A stretch of 64,000 nucleotides of DNA from Symsagittifera roscoffensis (taxonomy: Eukaryota > Xenacoelomorpha > Acoela > Convolutidae), in contig NC_087070.1 in the NCBI RefSeq assembly GCF_963678635.1, positions 620,001 through 684,000 of the forward strand, in the 5' to 3' direction. Made by a program: the position numbers and the translations under genes. The notes beneath the pieces were generated by a model. That model was not told where the DNA came from and searched no databases. It saw nothing but the letters and a program-made list of their open reading frames with translations. Position 1 is the stretch's first letter. Each line of letters starts with the position of its first letter. Positions 11,850 through 22,847 of this stretch are shown in pieces.

Positions 11850-12612
11850 AACAAAGTACGGTAGAAAATGAGGGAGTCGATAAAGAGATTAATGAAGTTT
11901 TGAAGAAGATTTCGAGTATTACTTTCGGTGTCAGTGGCTTTGAAATCAGTTTTCCTCATATATTGAAATGTTTATGGCGTGGATTGGTAGGGGTCACCAC
12001 ACTAAGTGAGTCGATAAAAAGATTCATGCACATTTGATGAAGATTTTGAGCATTACTTTTGGGTTTCAATAGCTTTGAAATCAGTTTTCCTCACATATGG
12101 AAATTTTATATGGCGTGGAGCGGCAGGGGTCTCCACAATGAGGGAGCCGATAAAGAGATTGATGAAGTAATGATGAATCTTTTGAGCATTTTTTTCGATT
12201 TCAATGGCCTTCAAATCAGTTTTCTTCGCATATGGAAACTTTATATGATGTGGATCGGCAGGGGTCTCCACAATGAGGGAGTCGATAAAAAAATTGATGA
12301 AGTAATGATGAAGATTTTGAGCATTACTTTTCGGTTTCAATGGTTTTGAAATCAATTTTCCTCACATATGGAAATTTTATATGGCGTGGAGCGGCAGAGG
12401 TCTCTACACTGAGGGAGTCGATAAAGGGATTGGTGAAGTTTTGATGAAGATTTTGAGCATTTTCTTTCGGTTTATTGGTTTTGAAATCAGTTTTCTCACA
12501 TTTGGAAACTTCTGTATGGCGTAGATCGGCAGGGTTCTCCACACTGAGTGAGTCGACAGAGATTGATGAAGTTTTGATGAAGATTTTGAGCATTACTTTT
12601 CGGTTTCAGTAA
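11850..12612. repeat. ~135-bp tandem repeat, about 5.5 copies
   Basis: The landmark GAGTCGATAAA (with variants) occurs at 11874, 12008, 12144, 12279, 12415 and 12550, giving spacings of 134-136 bp. Other shared blocks are GAAGATTTTGAGCATTACTTT and GAAATCAGTTTTCCTCA. Because 135 is divisible by three, frames stay open across units on both strands (for example 12053-12355 and 12324-12593 minus, 12059-12349 plus). The resulting 45-residue peptide repeats are probably incidental. Confidence 0.9.
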
Positions 12613-13064
12613 AATAGGGAAATCTGGCAACAGTTTTTGTTGAATATTGACTAAAAACAAAAACATAAACAAAATTCAAAAATTAATTCCAAAATTTTTT
12701 TCCAAACTCCTCTGACTTTTTGAACTTCTATGTGGTTTAATCTTCTATAAAAAGCCTAATCACTCACTTCAATTTTTCGAAAGTAAAATAAAAACCCAAA
12801 CATTTTAAACCGGTTTTTCTTGACACTGGGACAAGTTTTCGAAACTACTTTATTTCTGTTCGAATCAAGATTGAAAAAAATTAAATATGAAACAGGCTGT
12901 TTGATGACTGTTCATTGTAAACTTCGGTTGGAAATAAGATAAACCTGCTCGCTTACCTTGATTTTTCGAAACTGAACAAAAAATAAAGAAATTTTGAACC
13001 AATTTTTTTCAACCGATGATTATTTGTGGTTTCAGTAATAAAGTATCTACTAACACAGACTGAA

Positions 13065-13270
13065 AAAAACACAGTGATGGATGATTGATTCACACACTCA
13101 AAAAAAAGCCCAGTCTGGGGCCAAGCTTCCCCAACTAAGTCAATTATCTCACGATTTGTAAACAAAACATTCAATTTCAAAAACACTCCAAATTAGCAAC
13201 AAAACAAAGATTTACGCGCACAATAACACTCGTGTTGAATGAACGCGCAGCGGAGCAAGCGGCCGCAAAT
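13065..13270 (+). repeat. Dispersed repeat copy 1
   Basis: Matches 20840-21045 in the same orientation. Shared words include ATGATTGATTCACA, CCAACTTCCCCAA-like blocks, ACTCACGAT, ATAACACTCGTGTTGAAT and CGCAGCG(A/G)AGCAAGCGG. Length is about 200 bp and identity about 80%. It is non-coding. Confidence 0.75.
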
Positions 13271-13354
13271 AGTCAATGCCGCGTTTGAAATTAGCTATCA
13301 CAATTTACAACTGTTCTGAGTCTGCTGTTCTGAGTCATCATCACAAAATCCGGA

Positions 13355-15138
13355 TCAACCGTAAAATCCGCACTCCCCCACAAAAGAAAGTTTCTCAATT
13401 TTGTCTACCCATTCAAGTTCTTTCTTTTTCAGGTAGATGTCCTTCTCATTTCCGACTCCAATGAAACCGCCCAAAAACCTCTTCCCTTCCACTATAGTAA
13501 TCGAGTACTTATCAAATATGTGATGCGCTTCTTCAGCATATTGTTTATCGACAACCAGAAAATTTTTGTAAGGCTCTGGAAAGTAACCGAAGGCGGGACC
13601 TTCCTCAATCAAGTTTTTGAGCCATATCTCCAATTTCTTGAGTTTTGCTATGGCCGCAGAATCATCAGCATACCAACTTTGTAACACATTGTTCGGATCC
13701 TCTAACTTCCGAATCAGGGGAAGATGTGAAACACCATAGAAGAACATTGCCAGTGGGTCTCCCTGTGTGGTTCTTTCCCTACTGTATATCACTTCATCGG
13801 CGCCAGCAACGGAAGCGACGCGAAGCCTCTGTAACTATTGAAGAGAAATCTGGAACATCTAGGCCACAATATTCGAGCATTCTACAATGCTGTTTCACGA
13901 TTGAGCGAGTTGAAAGCATTTGATGCATCCATCAACAGCATGCCACAGCCATCTTCCTTGTTGTCATCAAAAATATCAAAGAGCGCATGGATTGCACCTT
14001 CAACGCCAGCTTTCAGCCCACAAGCTAATTGATCAGTCGAACATGTTTCTTCAAGGTCAATTTTTGTGAACTCAGCCACACTTTTGCAAATTATTCTCCG
14101 TAGACACTCGCCTGTGCCAATAGGTCACACGCCGGGACATTCATCAAGCGCAATCAATCTTCCAGAAACCAGTGCTTGCACTTTCGACCATGGTAAGATT
14201 TGATTGCTCATTTTTGTGGCGAGAGTTGCAACTTCGTCTCTCATGTGTGAACTGTGAGTCCCATGACGTTTTGAAACCGTCTGCCAATGCTCAGAATATG
14301 TTCCCGAAGATCCCGAACTGCCCTGCAAAGAACGTGTCGTCTTTTCAATGGAAGCAGAACTGATTATAACATTTTCAAAGTCGTGTAAAACTGGCACTTG
14401 CAATCGCGAAGAGAGAAATGACTTGTGTGGCTCTGGATGCTTTGACTTCAAAGTCTATAAAACGGTCACACTTTTCTTTACCGCTTGCATCGAATCAAGC
14501 ACACCCCCGCTTGCTCTCTCCGAGAGCCACCGCATAGCGCTTCTCACTTTGCCTTTCATCATTAATGAAGCACACACTTTCGAGACATGTTTGTCGTCCA
14601 AATATCTTGATTTCGTTGCTTCTTTTTGCCACATCTCGTCGAATTTGTTTTCCTTCCAGTCTTCAATGCGCCGTCCAATAAGCGTTCGAATGTCTTTTGA
14701 TGCTTTGATCATTGGATCTCTTTGTAACAAAGCACGACTCATCACTAGAACTCTTTCTGAATTGGAATCAGCAGTGGTAGAAAAAAGCTTCAGTTCATGT
14801 GTCATGAGGTCCACGTACTTCCTACCAATGATATCATTAGGCAAAGTATATAGTCTTTTTGGCAACCGTACACTTTTCACCCATGTTTCAGTCCAAATCG
14901 AATGATCAAGACAAGTTGATTTGTCAAGTGACGCACCGAATGCTTCCATCATTATGTGTTCGTCTTGGCTTTCAAGATTCGGATCAGTTTCTGGTGGCAC
15001 ATCTTCTTTTTGCAGGTCTTGCATGGCTTGAGTTAATCCTGTGCGGCCATTGCTTGTCGGTGTGGAAACACTGAGCTGCGAATCAGAATTATACCCCAGA
15101 TAACCAGGCGGTTTGATAATTCTCTGAGTCCGCCTCAT
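13355..15138 (-). pseudogene. Reverse-transcriptase element, N-terminal and RT portion, frameshifted
   Basis: Four minus-strand frames (15138-14455, 14451-14125, 14079-13882, 13792-13355) form one protein broken by frameshifts and stops. The first 227 codons begin MRRTQRIIKPPGYLGY and look like a complete N-terminus. The second carries SGRLIALDECPGV, typical of the RT finger. The third has MLLMDASNAFNSLNRE, with the first catalytic Asp in its motif A context. The fourth has TTQGDPLAMFFYG and WYADDSA, the catalytic YADD box, followed by RFLGGFIG. The domain order fits a non-LTR-type RT, but the clade is uncertain. The C-terminal end appears at 10716-11302. The YADD box is intact, yet the frame is broken at least three times. 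Confidence 0.85.
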
Positions 15139-15269
15139 TATATCAAATCAAAGCACCACCGTGGTAGTAAAACCTCTTGTGTCACGAGAAAAAAAAACCA
15201 GCAGCAGCAAATCCGAGATAATGAAATCTATGGAGTCACACTCAGTAGAAAAAACGATATTCTGCTCCG

Positions 15270-15540
15270 CAAGCCAACTCCGCTGCAAACACGAGCATTC
15301 TCCGAACCAAACTCGAACTCTTCCCGAGCACGGGCCACTCTGCTCCAGAAACGAGCTCCTCGCCAAACACGAGTTCCAAGCACCGGCTCTGTACCAAACA
15401 CACACGAGCTCCAAGCACCGGCTCTGCATCCAACACGAGCGCCAATCCACAAATAAGTTGTGCTCCGAACACGTGCTCTGCTCCAAACTCACGAGCTCAG
15501 CGCCAAACACGAGCTCTGATCCAAAAACGAGCACTGCTTG
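15270..15540. repeat. G+C-rich degenerate minisatellite upstream of the RT element
   Basis: Words such as AACACGAGCTC, CCAAGCACCGGCTCTG (at 15376 and 15411) and GCTCCGAACACG recur at irregular 15-35-bp spacing. Base composition is much richer in G+C than the surroundings. Frames are open on both strands and in several registers. It begins about 130 bp upstream of the first codon of the minus-strand RT element, so it could be part of its 5' untranslated or promoter region. That is inference from position only. Confidence 0.7.
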
Positions 15541-15626
15541 AGATAGTATGTCCGCTCAGTTGTCGATGTTGCAGTGGTTGTTTTTTTTTCTTGCTTACAA
15601 TACAAGTGCATAATACGTTTTTAAAA

Positions 15627-16380
15627 TTCTATCAGATCTTTTCATCACGCCAGCACAAAAAAAAACACTAATTTGAAACAAAAAAACCTTAAAAAAATGT
15701 ACGTATTTTTTTTTTAAAATTTGATCGGAAAGTTCTGTGATACTTGCACAGCAACCGGCAAATTCTTGTTAATATTATAAACGTAGAAAAAAATTAACTT
15801 CGAAAACTTGTCTCAGTGTCAAGAAAAACCGGTTTGAAATGTTTTGGTTTTTATTTTATTTTCCATCGATTGAAGTGAGTGATTAGTCTTTAAATTAAAT
15901 TTGAATTTTGTTTATGTTTTTGTTTTTAGTCAATTTTCAACAAAAACTGTTACCAGAATTCCCTATTTTACTGTAACACTCGAATATAACTAAATTTTAG
16001 GTTTTCTGTAGATCTTTTTATCACGCCAGCACAAAAAACACTAATTTTAAAGAAAAAACCTGAAACAAAATAGATTTTTTCAAATATGGTCGGAAAATTC
16101 TGCGCTATTTTCACAGTAACCGGCTTTCCTTCTTGCAAGTATTTTGGTAAAGCAAAAAAAGTCATTTTTCAACAAAAACCGTTGCCAGATTTTTTTATTT
16201 TACTATGATTGTCGAATATACCTAAATTTTTTTCAGATCTTTTCATCACGCCAGCACAAAAAACTCTAATTTGAAAGAAAAAACCTAAAAATTGTACGTA
16301 TTTTCTAAAATATGATCGGAATGTTTTGTGCTCTTTGCACAGCAACCGGCAAATTCTTGTTAATAATATAAACGTGATTA
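15627..16380 (-). repeat. Three related copies of a ~150-bp dispersed repeat
   Basis: The pattern AGATCTTT-TCATCACGCCAGCACAAA, then CTAATTT, AAAACCT, and CGGAA(A/T)...TGTGCT-TTGCACAG(C/T)AACCGGC begins near 15633, 16012 and 16234. The first and third also share AAATTCTTGTTAAT. Single more diverged copies in the opposite orientation lie near 48160 and 56130, and related sequence is at 51935-51975. It is non-coding. Confidence 0.75.
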
Positions 16381-16600
16381 CTTTGGATTAACTTCATATA
16401 TTTATCGGTATTATTTTCATGCACAATTTAAAAACTGTTTGATATTCAACTGTCTTCCAAGCTGAATAAATAAACATTGTTTGAAAAAAGCATTTTTTTA
16501 AACGAAGGTTTTGATTTACAACATATTGGTATCCTGTAGTTTCTTTACTTTATTTAATAATTTCTACTTCTCTAATATTAACTCATACATTTTTCAATTT

Positions 16601-18307
16601 ATGTCAGAAGCACCAATGAAACGAATAATTAAAATATTATTTTCTGCTTTGGTGTTGTCAGTCTTGCCAGTCCTTTTACTGCTCTCAAGTAGAGATAACT
16701 ATACTTATCAGCTGACTGGTTTTAGGGAACTGGTCAAAAAGAATTTCCAGCCTTCCAATCATGTAAGCTCACAAACTTATCCCGGCATAAACATAACATA
16801 AACAATAACCTATCTTAATTTTCATCGAAAATTATTTTCAATAATAGTTCAGCATTTTTGAGCCCACAATGAAAAAAAACTTCAGAAATCAACTTGATTT
16901 TAAACTTAGTTCATTGAAATAAGAAAACTCATAAATGATCAACAGAATTTATTGTGCAAAATGCTAGCTGAAAACGCCTGATGGTGGTTCGAGTCATAGT
17001 GGTTCGTGAACATTGTCTATGCCTCAATGGTGTACCGGATCGGATCTAGGATTTTACGAGGGTTGTGGTATGGGGAGGGGAGGGGGGTTCAGGTTTACCA
17101 AACCCTTATCAAAAAGGTATTCGACCTTTTTAACTTGATAAAATTGAATTTCCATTGTCTCCCAAAGCAGTATAAAGACCCTATTTTGCTAAAATTTAAT
17201 GGGACGAGGCAAATCCTTGGAAAATAAGCACCAATAATGCTTTGGTTTTTAACTTGAAGCCCCCTTCTTTAAATAGGGGCTCAAAATAGAACAATAGTTC
17301 GTATTTTGACACTTTCCTTCGCGGAGAATTAGTTTGAATTTAGATTTTACCTTAATACTACGGTTTAATACAGGGGCGGATTTAGGGGTGGGGGACGCCC
17401 TTCCTTTCAGGGATTCGACCCCCTGCCGACCCAAAGGGTCCCCCCTTTGGTACTTTTTAGGAAATCCATTTTTGGCCTACAGAACCTAAAATTTTTTTAA
17501 AGGCGCCTTGAGTGCCAATGCTAACATATACTAACTTTGAGGGGGAGCGCAGGCCAAAAAAACGGCGCGGTTTTTTTTTGTCAAAACTTTCCAAAAAGTG
17601 CCCAAAAACTGCTTTTTGACCTCTTTTTTCAATTATTTGCCTGCGGCGCACAAAGTTTGGCCAAAGCAGCGTCTTTTTAGTGCTTTAGAAGAGCTCCGAA
17701 AAACAATTTGGTCGAACAAAAAAAAGGTCATCAAATTTTTCGAAATTTTTTTTTAAATCACCCACCTCGAGCTCAAGAAAATCCTAGATCCGCCGCTGGT
17801 TTAATAACTGATGTCCAAAGCTCTTAGCTGCATCTTTAATATGGAAACAATTTCGTAAGTAGCATATTGTCGCAGTTCATAAATAACATGATTGTAGCTT
17901 TTGTGTTTTAGATGGAAAAAAGTTTATTCACATCGATAAAATTTCAACACCCGAAGTCAGAAGAGTTTGAAAACAATAAAAATATCAGCCAAGAATTTTA
18001 TGTCAACGTTCTGTCGAGTTATATTGACCGAAGATTAGCAAGTTACGGAAACAGTCACATTGTAGCGTTTGTTTTGATTGAAAACTGTGCTTATCGCAGA
18101 ACGGAGTTGTCGAAAAAAGGGAACCCATTTCAGATTAATTTGAAAAATATTCGCTGTGTAATTGGCGATGATATCCATCTGGCAACTGAAGTATCGCGTC
18201 TGGGGTTTCTCTTTAAGTTTTGGTATCGAGGACGAAATTTCTGCCAAATTATGGTGCGATGCACTTTAGACGAAGAACATTTATTACACGACTTAACGAC
18301 ATATAAG
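16601..18307 (+). CDS. Probable type II membrane protein, 5' two exons (possible GT92 glycosyltransferase)
   Basis: Exon 1 is 16601-16762 and exon 2 is 17912-18307. From ATG 16601 the protein starts MSEAPMKRIIK, then a ~17-residue hydrophobic segment (ILFSALVLSVLPVLLLL), as in a signal anchor. Exon 1 ends at CAT|GTAAGC and exon 2 begins TTTTAG|ATG, both phase 0; exon 2 ends at AAG|GTCAGT, also phase 0. Exon 2 adds 132 residues including SSYIDRRLASYG, IVAFVLIENCAY, NLKNIRCVIGDD and NFCQIMVRC. The spacing of SxYxDxR, a hydrophobic strand, a Cys-containing block and a final xCxxMxxC block recalls the region before the catalytic core of family 92 glycosyltransferases. This is recall, not a search. 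The catalytic core and later exons were not found. A transposon occupies part of the 1149-bp intron. Confidence 0.45.
17372..17800 (+). mobile_element. Inverted-repeat transposon in intron 1
   Basis: It begins CAGGGGCGGATTTAGGGG and ends TCCTAGATCCGCCGCTGG, imperfect complementary termini around a non-coding interior. A further related end, GGATCTAGGATTTTACGAGG, lies at 17043, so an older element may span 17037-17800 with this one nested. An inverted relative sits at about 19480-19880. GGCGGAT(C/T)(C/T)AGGATTT-type ends are common on animal DNA transposons, but I cannot assign a superfamily because no clear target duplication is visible. Confidence 0.6.
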
Positions 18308-19179
18308 GTCAGTTTTCAACATCTGCAATCAAAAGCGGACATCGAATTTTTTTTTGCGAGTGCGAGTTTTTAAAATAATAGTTGAACTCACAACTGTCCG
18401 CTTGTTATCTTAGACTTATGGTTGATTTTGTTGACAGAGGGGCTGCAACCTAGCATTGTAATGAATATTTATAGATTGTGTGACCGGCATTTTCTTTAAC
18501 AGAAAAACACATTCAAGTCAGTTAATTTCAGAGAAACGGGGAAAAGCTGGAAAAATGGGGAACCTTTCTTTTAAGTGCTCAACATAAAAGAAATACTTCT
18601 ATGTAAATCAAATTAGTTCTGTTTTTTGTTGTGCTTAAGCTTCTTCATTTACGCAACGCATCCAATTGCAGAGTAAATGTAAAAAAGTCAATAAAATTTA
18701 AAAAAATAATGCACTGATTTTTTTAATTCCGACAAAGTAAAAAAGAGCTAATCGTAAAGCAATTAAACCATATAATTTTTGTTTTCGAAAAGAAATACGA
18801 AAAATATGTTTAATTTTCATCAGTATCATTATGCGTGTTATTTACAAAAATCAAAATTACCATTTGAGCATAAAACTAGATCATTTTAGGTCGATTCGTT
18901 TGATCAAAAATCTAAGAGAAGAAGAGAGCGAATTGGCGAATTAATGTACGACAATGAGCGTAATTTTTCCTCCATTGAACTTTTCTGTAACATCACAATA
19001 AGATATAATATAAAAAAAAAACATTTTTTGAAGTCAAAAACTGTGCTAATTCAGCTTTCAGGCATGAAAAATAATTACACAAGCTTTTTTAAATCATACT
19101 TCTGTCAACAATTTTCATCAAAACGAAAAAGATGATATTTTATAATATTTAATTATTATAAATTGTTATAAAATTATAA
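18308..19179. other. No confirmed exon
   Basis: Downstream of the membrane-protein exon 2. An open stretch at 18890-19135 follows a TTTTAG and is in phase 0, but its low-complexity basic product does not extend the glycosyltransferase-like pattern, so I do not call it. Otherwise this is A+T-rich sequence without repeats that I recognise. Confidence 0.4.
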
Positions 19180-19362
19180 CATTACGAAGCCAAACTGTGC
19201 ACAGAACTGGCGCACACAATTTTCCAAGAGACAAATCTTTAAACCTCTTAAAAATTTTCGGAACGATCAATGAAAATGAAAGAACAAAAGAAGAAAAAAG
19301 GGAGCGTCCTTGTTGAGGATTTCGCTTAAAATTTACAAAATGCACATTTTGGCCTCGTAATG
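19180..19362 (+). mobile_element. MITE copy 1 (CATTACGA-GCCAAA termini)
   Basis: The left end CATTACGAAGCCAAACTGTG and right end CACATTTTGGCCTCGTAATG form a ~18-bp terminal inverted repeat. Length is 183 bp with no coding capacity. Its interior, read in reverse complement, matches the copy at 22647-22847 (shared: CAAGGAC, CTTCTTTTGTTCTTTCA, TTGATCGTTC, GTCTCT-GGAA). The target duplication is not clear. Confidence 0.8.
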
Positions 19363-19439
19363 AAAATCTTAAAATATTGTAACATTTTGTTATAATATTT
19401 TAAAAAATTATGATATTTTAATAATACTTTAGTATTTGA

Positions 19440-19880
19440 TTTAATGTTTTAATATTTGTTTTAATATTTTAATATTTGGACTTAATGCTTGTGTGTCAAT
19501 TTTGATTGAAGTTTTCGATAAAAAAATATCCCTTTTGAGGGTTAACTTTGGGTGCCAATTTTTCAGAAAAAAAATAAAGCATAAAACTATAATCCTGCTG
19601 CAAATCGTTGGAAAAAAAACAGGCCAAAAAAGGCATTTGTTGGCTCTTTTTTGAAAAATTGCGCTTTTTGGCGCGCGCTCTCCCCTCAATGTTAGTATAA
19701 ATTGGAAAAATTTTGGGGTCCGTCACCAAGTACGGAAATAGAAACAAAGGGGGACATCAACCCCCTCCCCCTCATATCCGCGCCTGCTTGACAAGGCCCA
19801 GTTTTATCAAAACGCTTCCGCTCCCATCAACCCCCTCCCTCCTAAATCCGCCCCTGCTTGACAAGGCCCAATTTTATCAA
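19440..19880 (-). mobile_element. Inverted relative of the intron-1 transposon
   Basis: The reverse complement contains CTAACATTGAGGGGAGAGCG, GGCC-rich and AAAAAGCGCAA blocks that match 17510-17650. A ~73-bp segment (ATCCGC(G/C)CCTGCTTGACAAG and following) is tandemly duplicated at about 19777 and 19848. The ends are degraded. Confidence 0.6.
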
Positions 19881-20839
19881 AACGCGGCGAAATTTCCTCT
19901 TTTGTAATTTTTTCCGGAAAAAATAAATCAGCTTTATTTTAATTGAATTCTAGAAAAACAAGTAGAAACAATGAAAGATTTATACTTCTTGCTGACTTTG
20001 TTATATTTATTTTTGCTCAGATTAATCGTCAGTTTTGATAACGCAAACTAATCCGAAAGACTGCGCTTCAGCTACTCCTTCTTAACTACTTTTTTTACTT
20101 AAAATTTTGCTAGCTTTTAGCTGAAAATCAGCTTAAATTTTTTCTTCTTCTTTTTCATCTTTTCTTGGCCTAATTTCGTAAACAACCACCAAATATTTTC
20201 TTTTTTTTTCGTGTGTCTTTTCACAAGGGTCTGAATCAGCATTGTGATCAATGACATTTTCAACGTCAACTTTTTTGTTCTGAATTTCCAAAAACATAGT
20301 GCAATATTGATGCGTGGGTTGGTTTCTATTCGAACTTTGAAATCTTAATTACAAATTGTTTGGTGAATTTTTGTACACACAAAAAATACTGACTCCGTAA
20401 GCTCAATTTTTGAAAAATAGTCAAGTTGCGAGCATTTTTCGTGAACTAACAATAATTGAGAACAGACAATTTTGCCTTGTTGAGATAATTAATGTCCGCA
20501 ATCATGTTTGAATTATGATTGCAATTTTTCTCTAACAGTGTTGTCGTGCTAAAAAACAGTTTTTTCGATGATCAATTATAGAATCTGCACCTGAATAACC
20601 GTCTATTGAATCTCTCCCTAAAAATAAAAAAAAGCAAAAGTGGGTTTTTTATTAAAGAAATACTTACATAAAATATGAATTCAGAAATGTTTTGATTACG
20701 CATGGACTGAATTACTTGATTGCTTGATCTATAATAAACTTAAGTTTCATGGTATCTGCGACGGAGACCGATCGTTTAGCAGACCAATCTTTTATCATAA
20801 AAAGTGAAAATTGAGTCTTTTAGCAGACCAGCGTAATAA
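19881..20839. other. No gene recognised
   Basis: A+T-rich, with homopolymer T runs and short frames only. I see no repeat shared with the rest of the window. Confidence 0.4.
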
Positions 20840-21045
20840 AGTGATACATGATTGATTCACAGACTCAAACTGACGCTCAGGCCAAACTTCCCCAATTAGT
20901 ACAATTAACTCACGATAGGTCAACAAACTATCAATTTAAAAAGAACAACAGTCTAAATTAGCGGCAAAACAAAAATTTACTCGCAGAATAACACTCGTGT
21001 TGAATTGAAGCGCAGCGAAGCAAGCGGTCGCTAATCGCCAATTAC
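20840..21045 (+). repeat. Dispersed repeat copy 2
   Basis: Same family and orientation as 13065-13270. Shared words are ATGATTGATTCACAGACTC, CAAACTTCCCCAATTAG, ATAACACTCGTGTTGAATT and CGCAGCGAAGCAAGCGGTCG. Confidence 0.75.
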
Positions 21046-21413
21046 CAGCAATACAAAAGCAATCCCGCAGACAAAAATGTGGATGCCAATTTTTTTTTGC
21101 GCGATTCCTTGAAATGCATATTTTATACAGATTCAATTTCCGGTTTTAATACATGCTAGGGGAGGGCATTTTTCCGCTAGGTCACTTCGGGGGGGGGGGG
21201 GGGGGGGCTTGAAGATTGTGCGGTCGATCCGTTGCCTCATCGGAGTTTACTTGTGCATAACTATTTTTCAAGTGACAAAGGAGGTCGGTATCTTGAAGAG
21301 AAAGGAACGTCTTCTCTAGCATCAAACGGTCTAACCAAGCAAGGTTCAATCTGAAGCTATTCGCATGTGAGAAGGAGCGGGTGCGAAGAAATTCCAATCC
21401 ATTAATGCCCTTT
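21046..21413. other. Sequence up to the assembly gap
   Basis: Contains a poly-G run at about 21189-21207. A minus frame (21397-21182) encodes an unrecognised segment with SFRLNLAWLDRLMLEKTFLS that ends in a poly-Pro artefact of the G run. The frame runs into the gap and could be a fragment of a real exon, but nothing confirms it. Confidence 0.3.
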
Positions 21414-21613
21414 NNNNNNNNNNNNNNNNNNNNNNNNNNNNNNNNNNNNNNNNNNNNNNNNNNNNNNNNNNNNNNNNNNNNNNNNNNNNNNNNNNNNNNN
21501 NNNNNNNNNNNNNNNNNNNNNNNNNNNNNNNNNNNNNNNNNNNNNNNNNNNNNNNNNNNNNNNNNNNNNNNNNNNNNNNNNNNNNNNNNNNNNNNNNNNN
21601 NNNNNNNNNNNNN
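21414..21613. other. Assembly gap of 200 N
   Basis: Exactly 200 unresolved bases, which looks like a fixed-size placeholder. Frames reported through it have no meaning. Confidence 0.99.
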
Positions 21614-22646
21614 CCATTGTTACTGAATTTAAATAACATTTATAATGTAATCATGTTTTAAAGTTTGACCATAATATTCTGAGAGTTTTTAGCCTTTTCG
21701 TTTTTCATACCTAATTTGTTGCTAATGTAATGCTAACCTAAAACTTATTTCATTAATTTTAGTTTTAGCGATAATTTTTGATTCTGGAACTATAGCTTAA
21801 AGGCTAGCTCCCCACTTCTAAAATCGTCAGACTGTTAATTGCCGGCCTCTCTTTTCCAATTTGCAACGTGTCTAATGTAAGTTATTTAATGTTGCCTGAG
21901 GCCTGATCGATCAATTATTTTCCATAGGAATCAACAGAATTCCAATATAATCAAATTTTACTTAAAAAATAGAGGTGCGGAATTTTTTACCACAAAAAAA
22001 TTAAACTGGGCAAGCAGAATTTTGTTTCAAGAAAACTAAAGTTTTTTGACTTTTCTAAACAAGTATTCATGTAAGAACCTCAATTAATGTAAATTTTATA
22101 GAAATTTTCTGTCACAAATTTTTCTACTTTTTTTCCAGTGTTTTTATAGCAAACGCTTATCAAAATAGGTGTATCGCTGCAGATTTTATAAATAGTTGCT
22201 TGGAACAACCTAAAAAATGTGCCGTTTAGTTTGATCTCCGCGTACTCCACGTGTAATCTAATCTGAAACACAATTAAGTGCAGACTATTTTTCCTCAACA
22301 CTGAGACAACTTTTCAAAACAATTTTTACAATCTAACCTGAGTTACGACCAACAGAAATGTAATATGATACACATTTGAACCACTAGGAGTTTTATTATA
22401 GCAGTCAATTTTGGGCGGAAAAACACCTAATCCCTTTTCCCCCCTCACCTCCTGATAGACTGATGGATCGCTAAACTGGTCTTGAAAATGTTGCAATGTT
22501 GAAAATGTTGGTCTTGAAAAAGCAATTTTATGAAATTTTTACCGTTGCAATAATTTTGCTGCAATTGATAAAATCTTTTGCACTTTCGAGAGGTCAATCT
22601 TCTTTTTTGGACATGGATGGTTCTTTATAGGAATTTGTGAACTTAT
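21614..22646. other. No gene recognised
   Basis: A weak copy of the CTCAACACTGAGACAACTTTT motif (the AACCGGTTTTTCTCGACACTG family) is near 22290. No supported coding exon. Confidence 0.4.
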
Positions 22647-22847
22647 CATTACGAGGCCAAACTGCATTTTATGATTTGCAGGCGGTTTCGGCAGCAAGGA
22701 CACTTCCCTTTGTTCTTCTTTTGTTCTTTCAATTACTTTGATCGTTCTGACAATATTTTAAATTGTTTAAAGACTTGTCTCTGGAATCCAGGACCATACA
22801 GACCGAAAATTGTCCGCCTACCTAGTGCACAGTTTGGCTTTGTAATG
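22647..22847 (-). mobile_element. MITE copy 2 (CATTACGA-GCCAAA termini)
   Basis: CATTACGAGGCCAAACTGC on the left and GCACAGTTTGGCTTTGTAATG on the right are complementary ends of a 201-bp element. The interior matches the copy at 19180-19362 in the opposite orientation. It is non-autonomous and has no coding capacity. Confidence 0.8.

Larger units (their letters stand above)
12605..15980. repeat. Inverted repeat pair flanking the RT pseudogene
   Basis: 12605-12850 reappears as reverse complement at about 15785-15980. Shared words are CAGTAAAATAGGGAA, TTTTTGTTGAA-ATTGACTAAA, ACAAAAACATAAACAAAATT, CACTCACTTCAAT and AACCGGTTTTTCTTGACACTG. The arms are ~200-240 bp at about 85% identity. The pair brackets the N-terminal and RT half of the retroelement, but both arms belong to a family dispersed elsewhere in the window. 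The bracketing may therefore be chance insertion rather than true element ends. Confidence 0.6.

Noticed and set aside
18890-19135. Possible third exon of the 16601-18307 gene
   Set aside because: It follows a TTTTAG in the right phase, but the product is basic and low-complexity, has no donor I trust and does not resemble the expected glycosyltransferase core.
21346-21639. Three frames crossing the 200-N gap
   Set aside because: They consist almost entirely of unknown residues from the gap.
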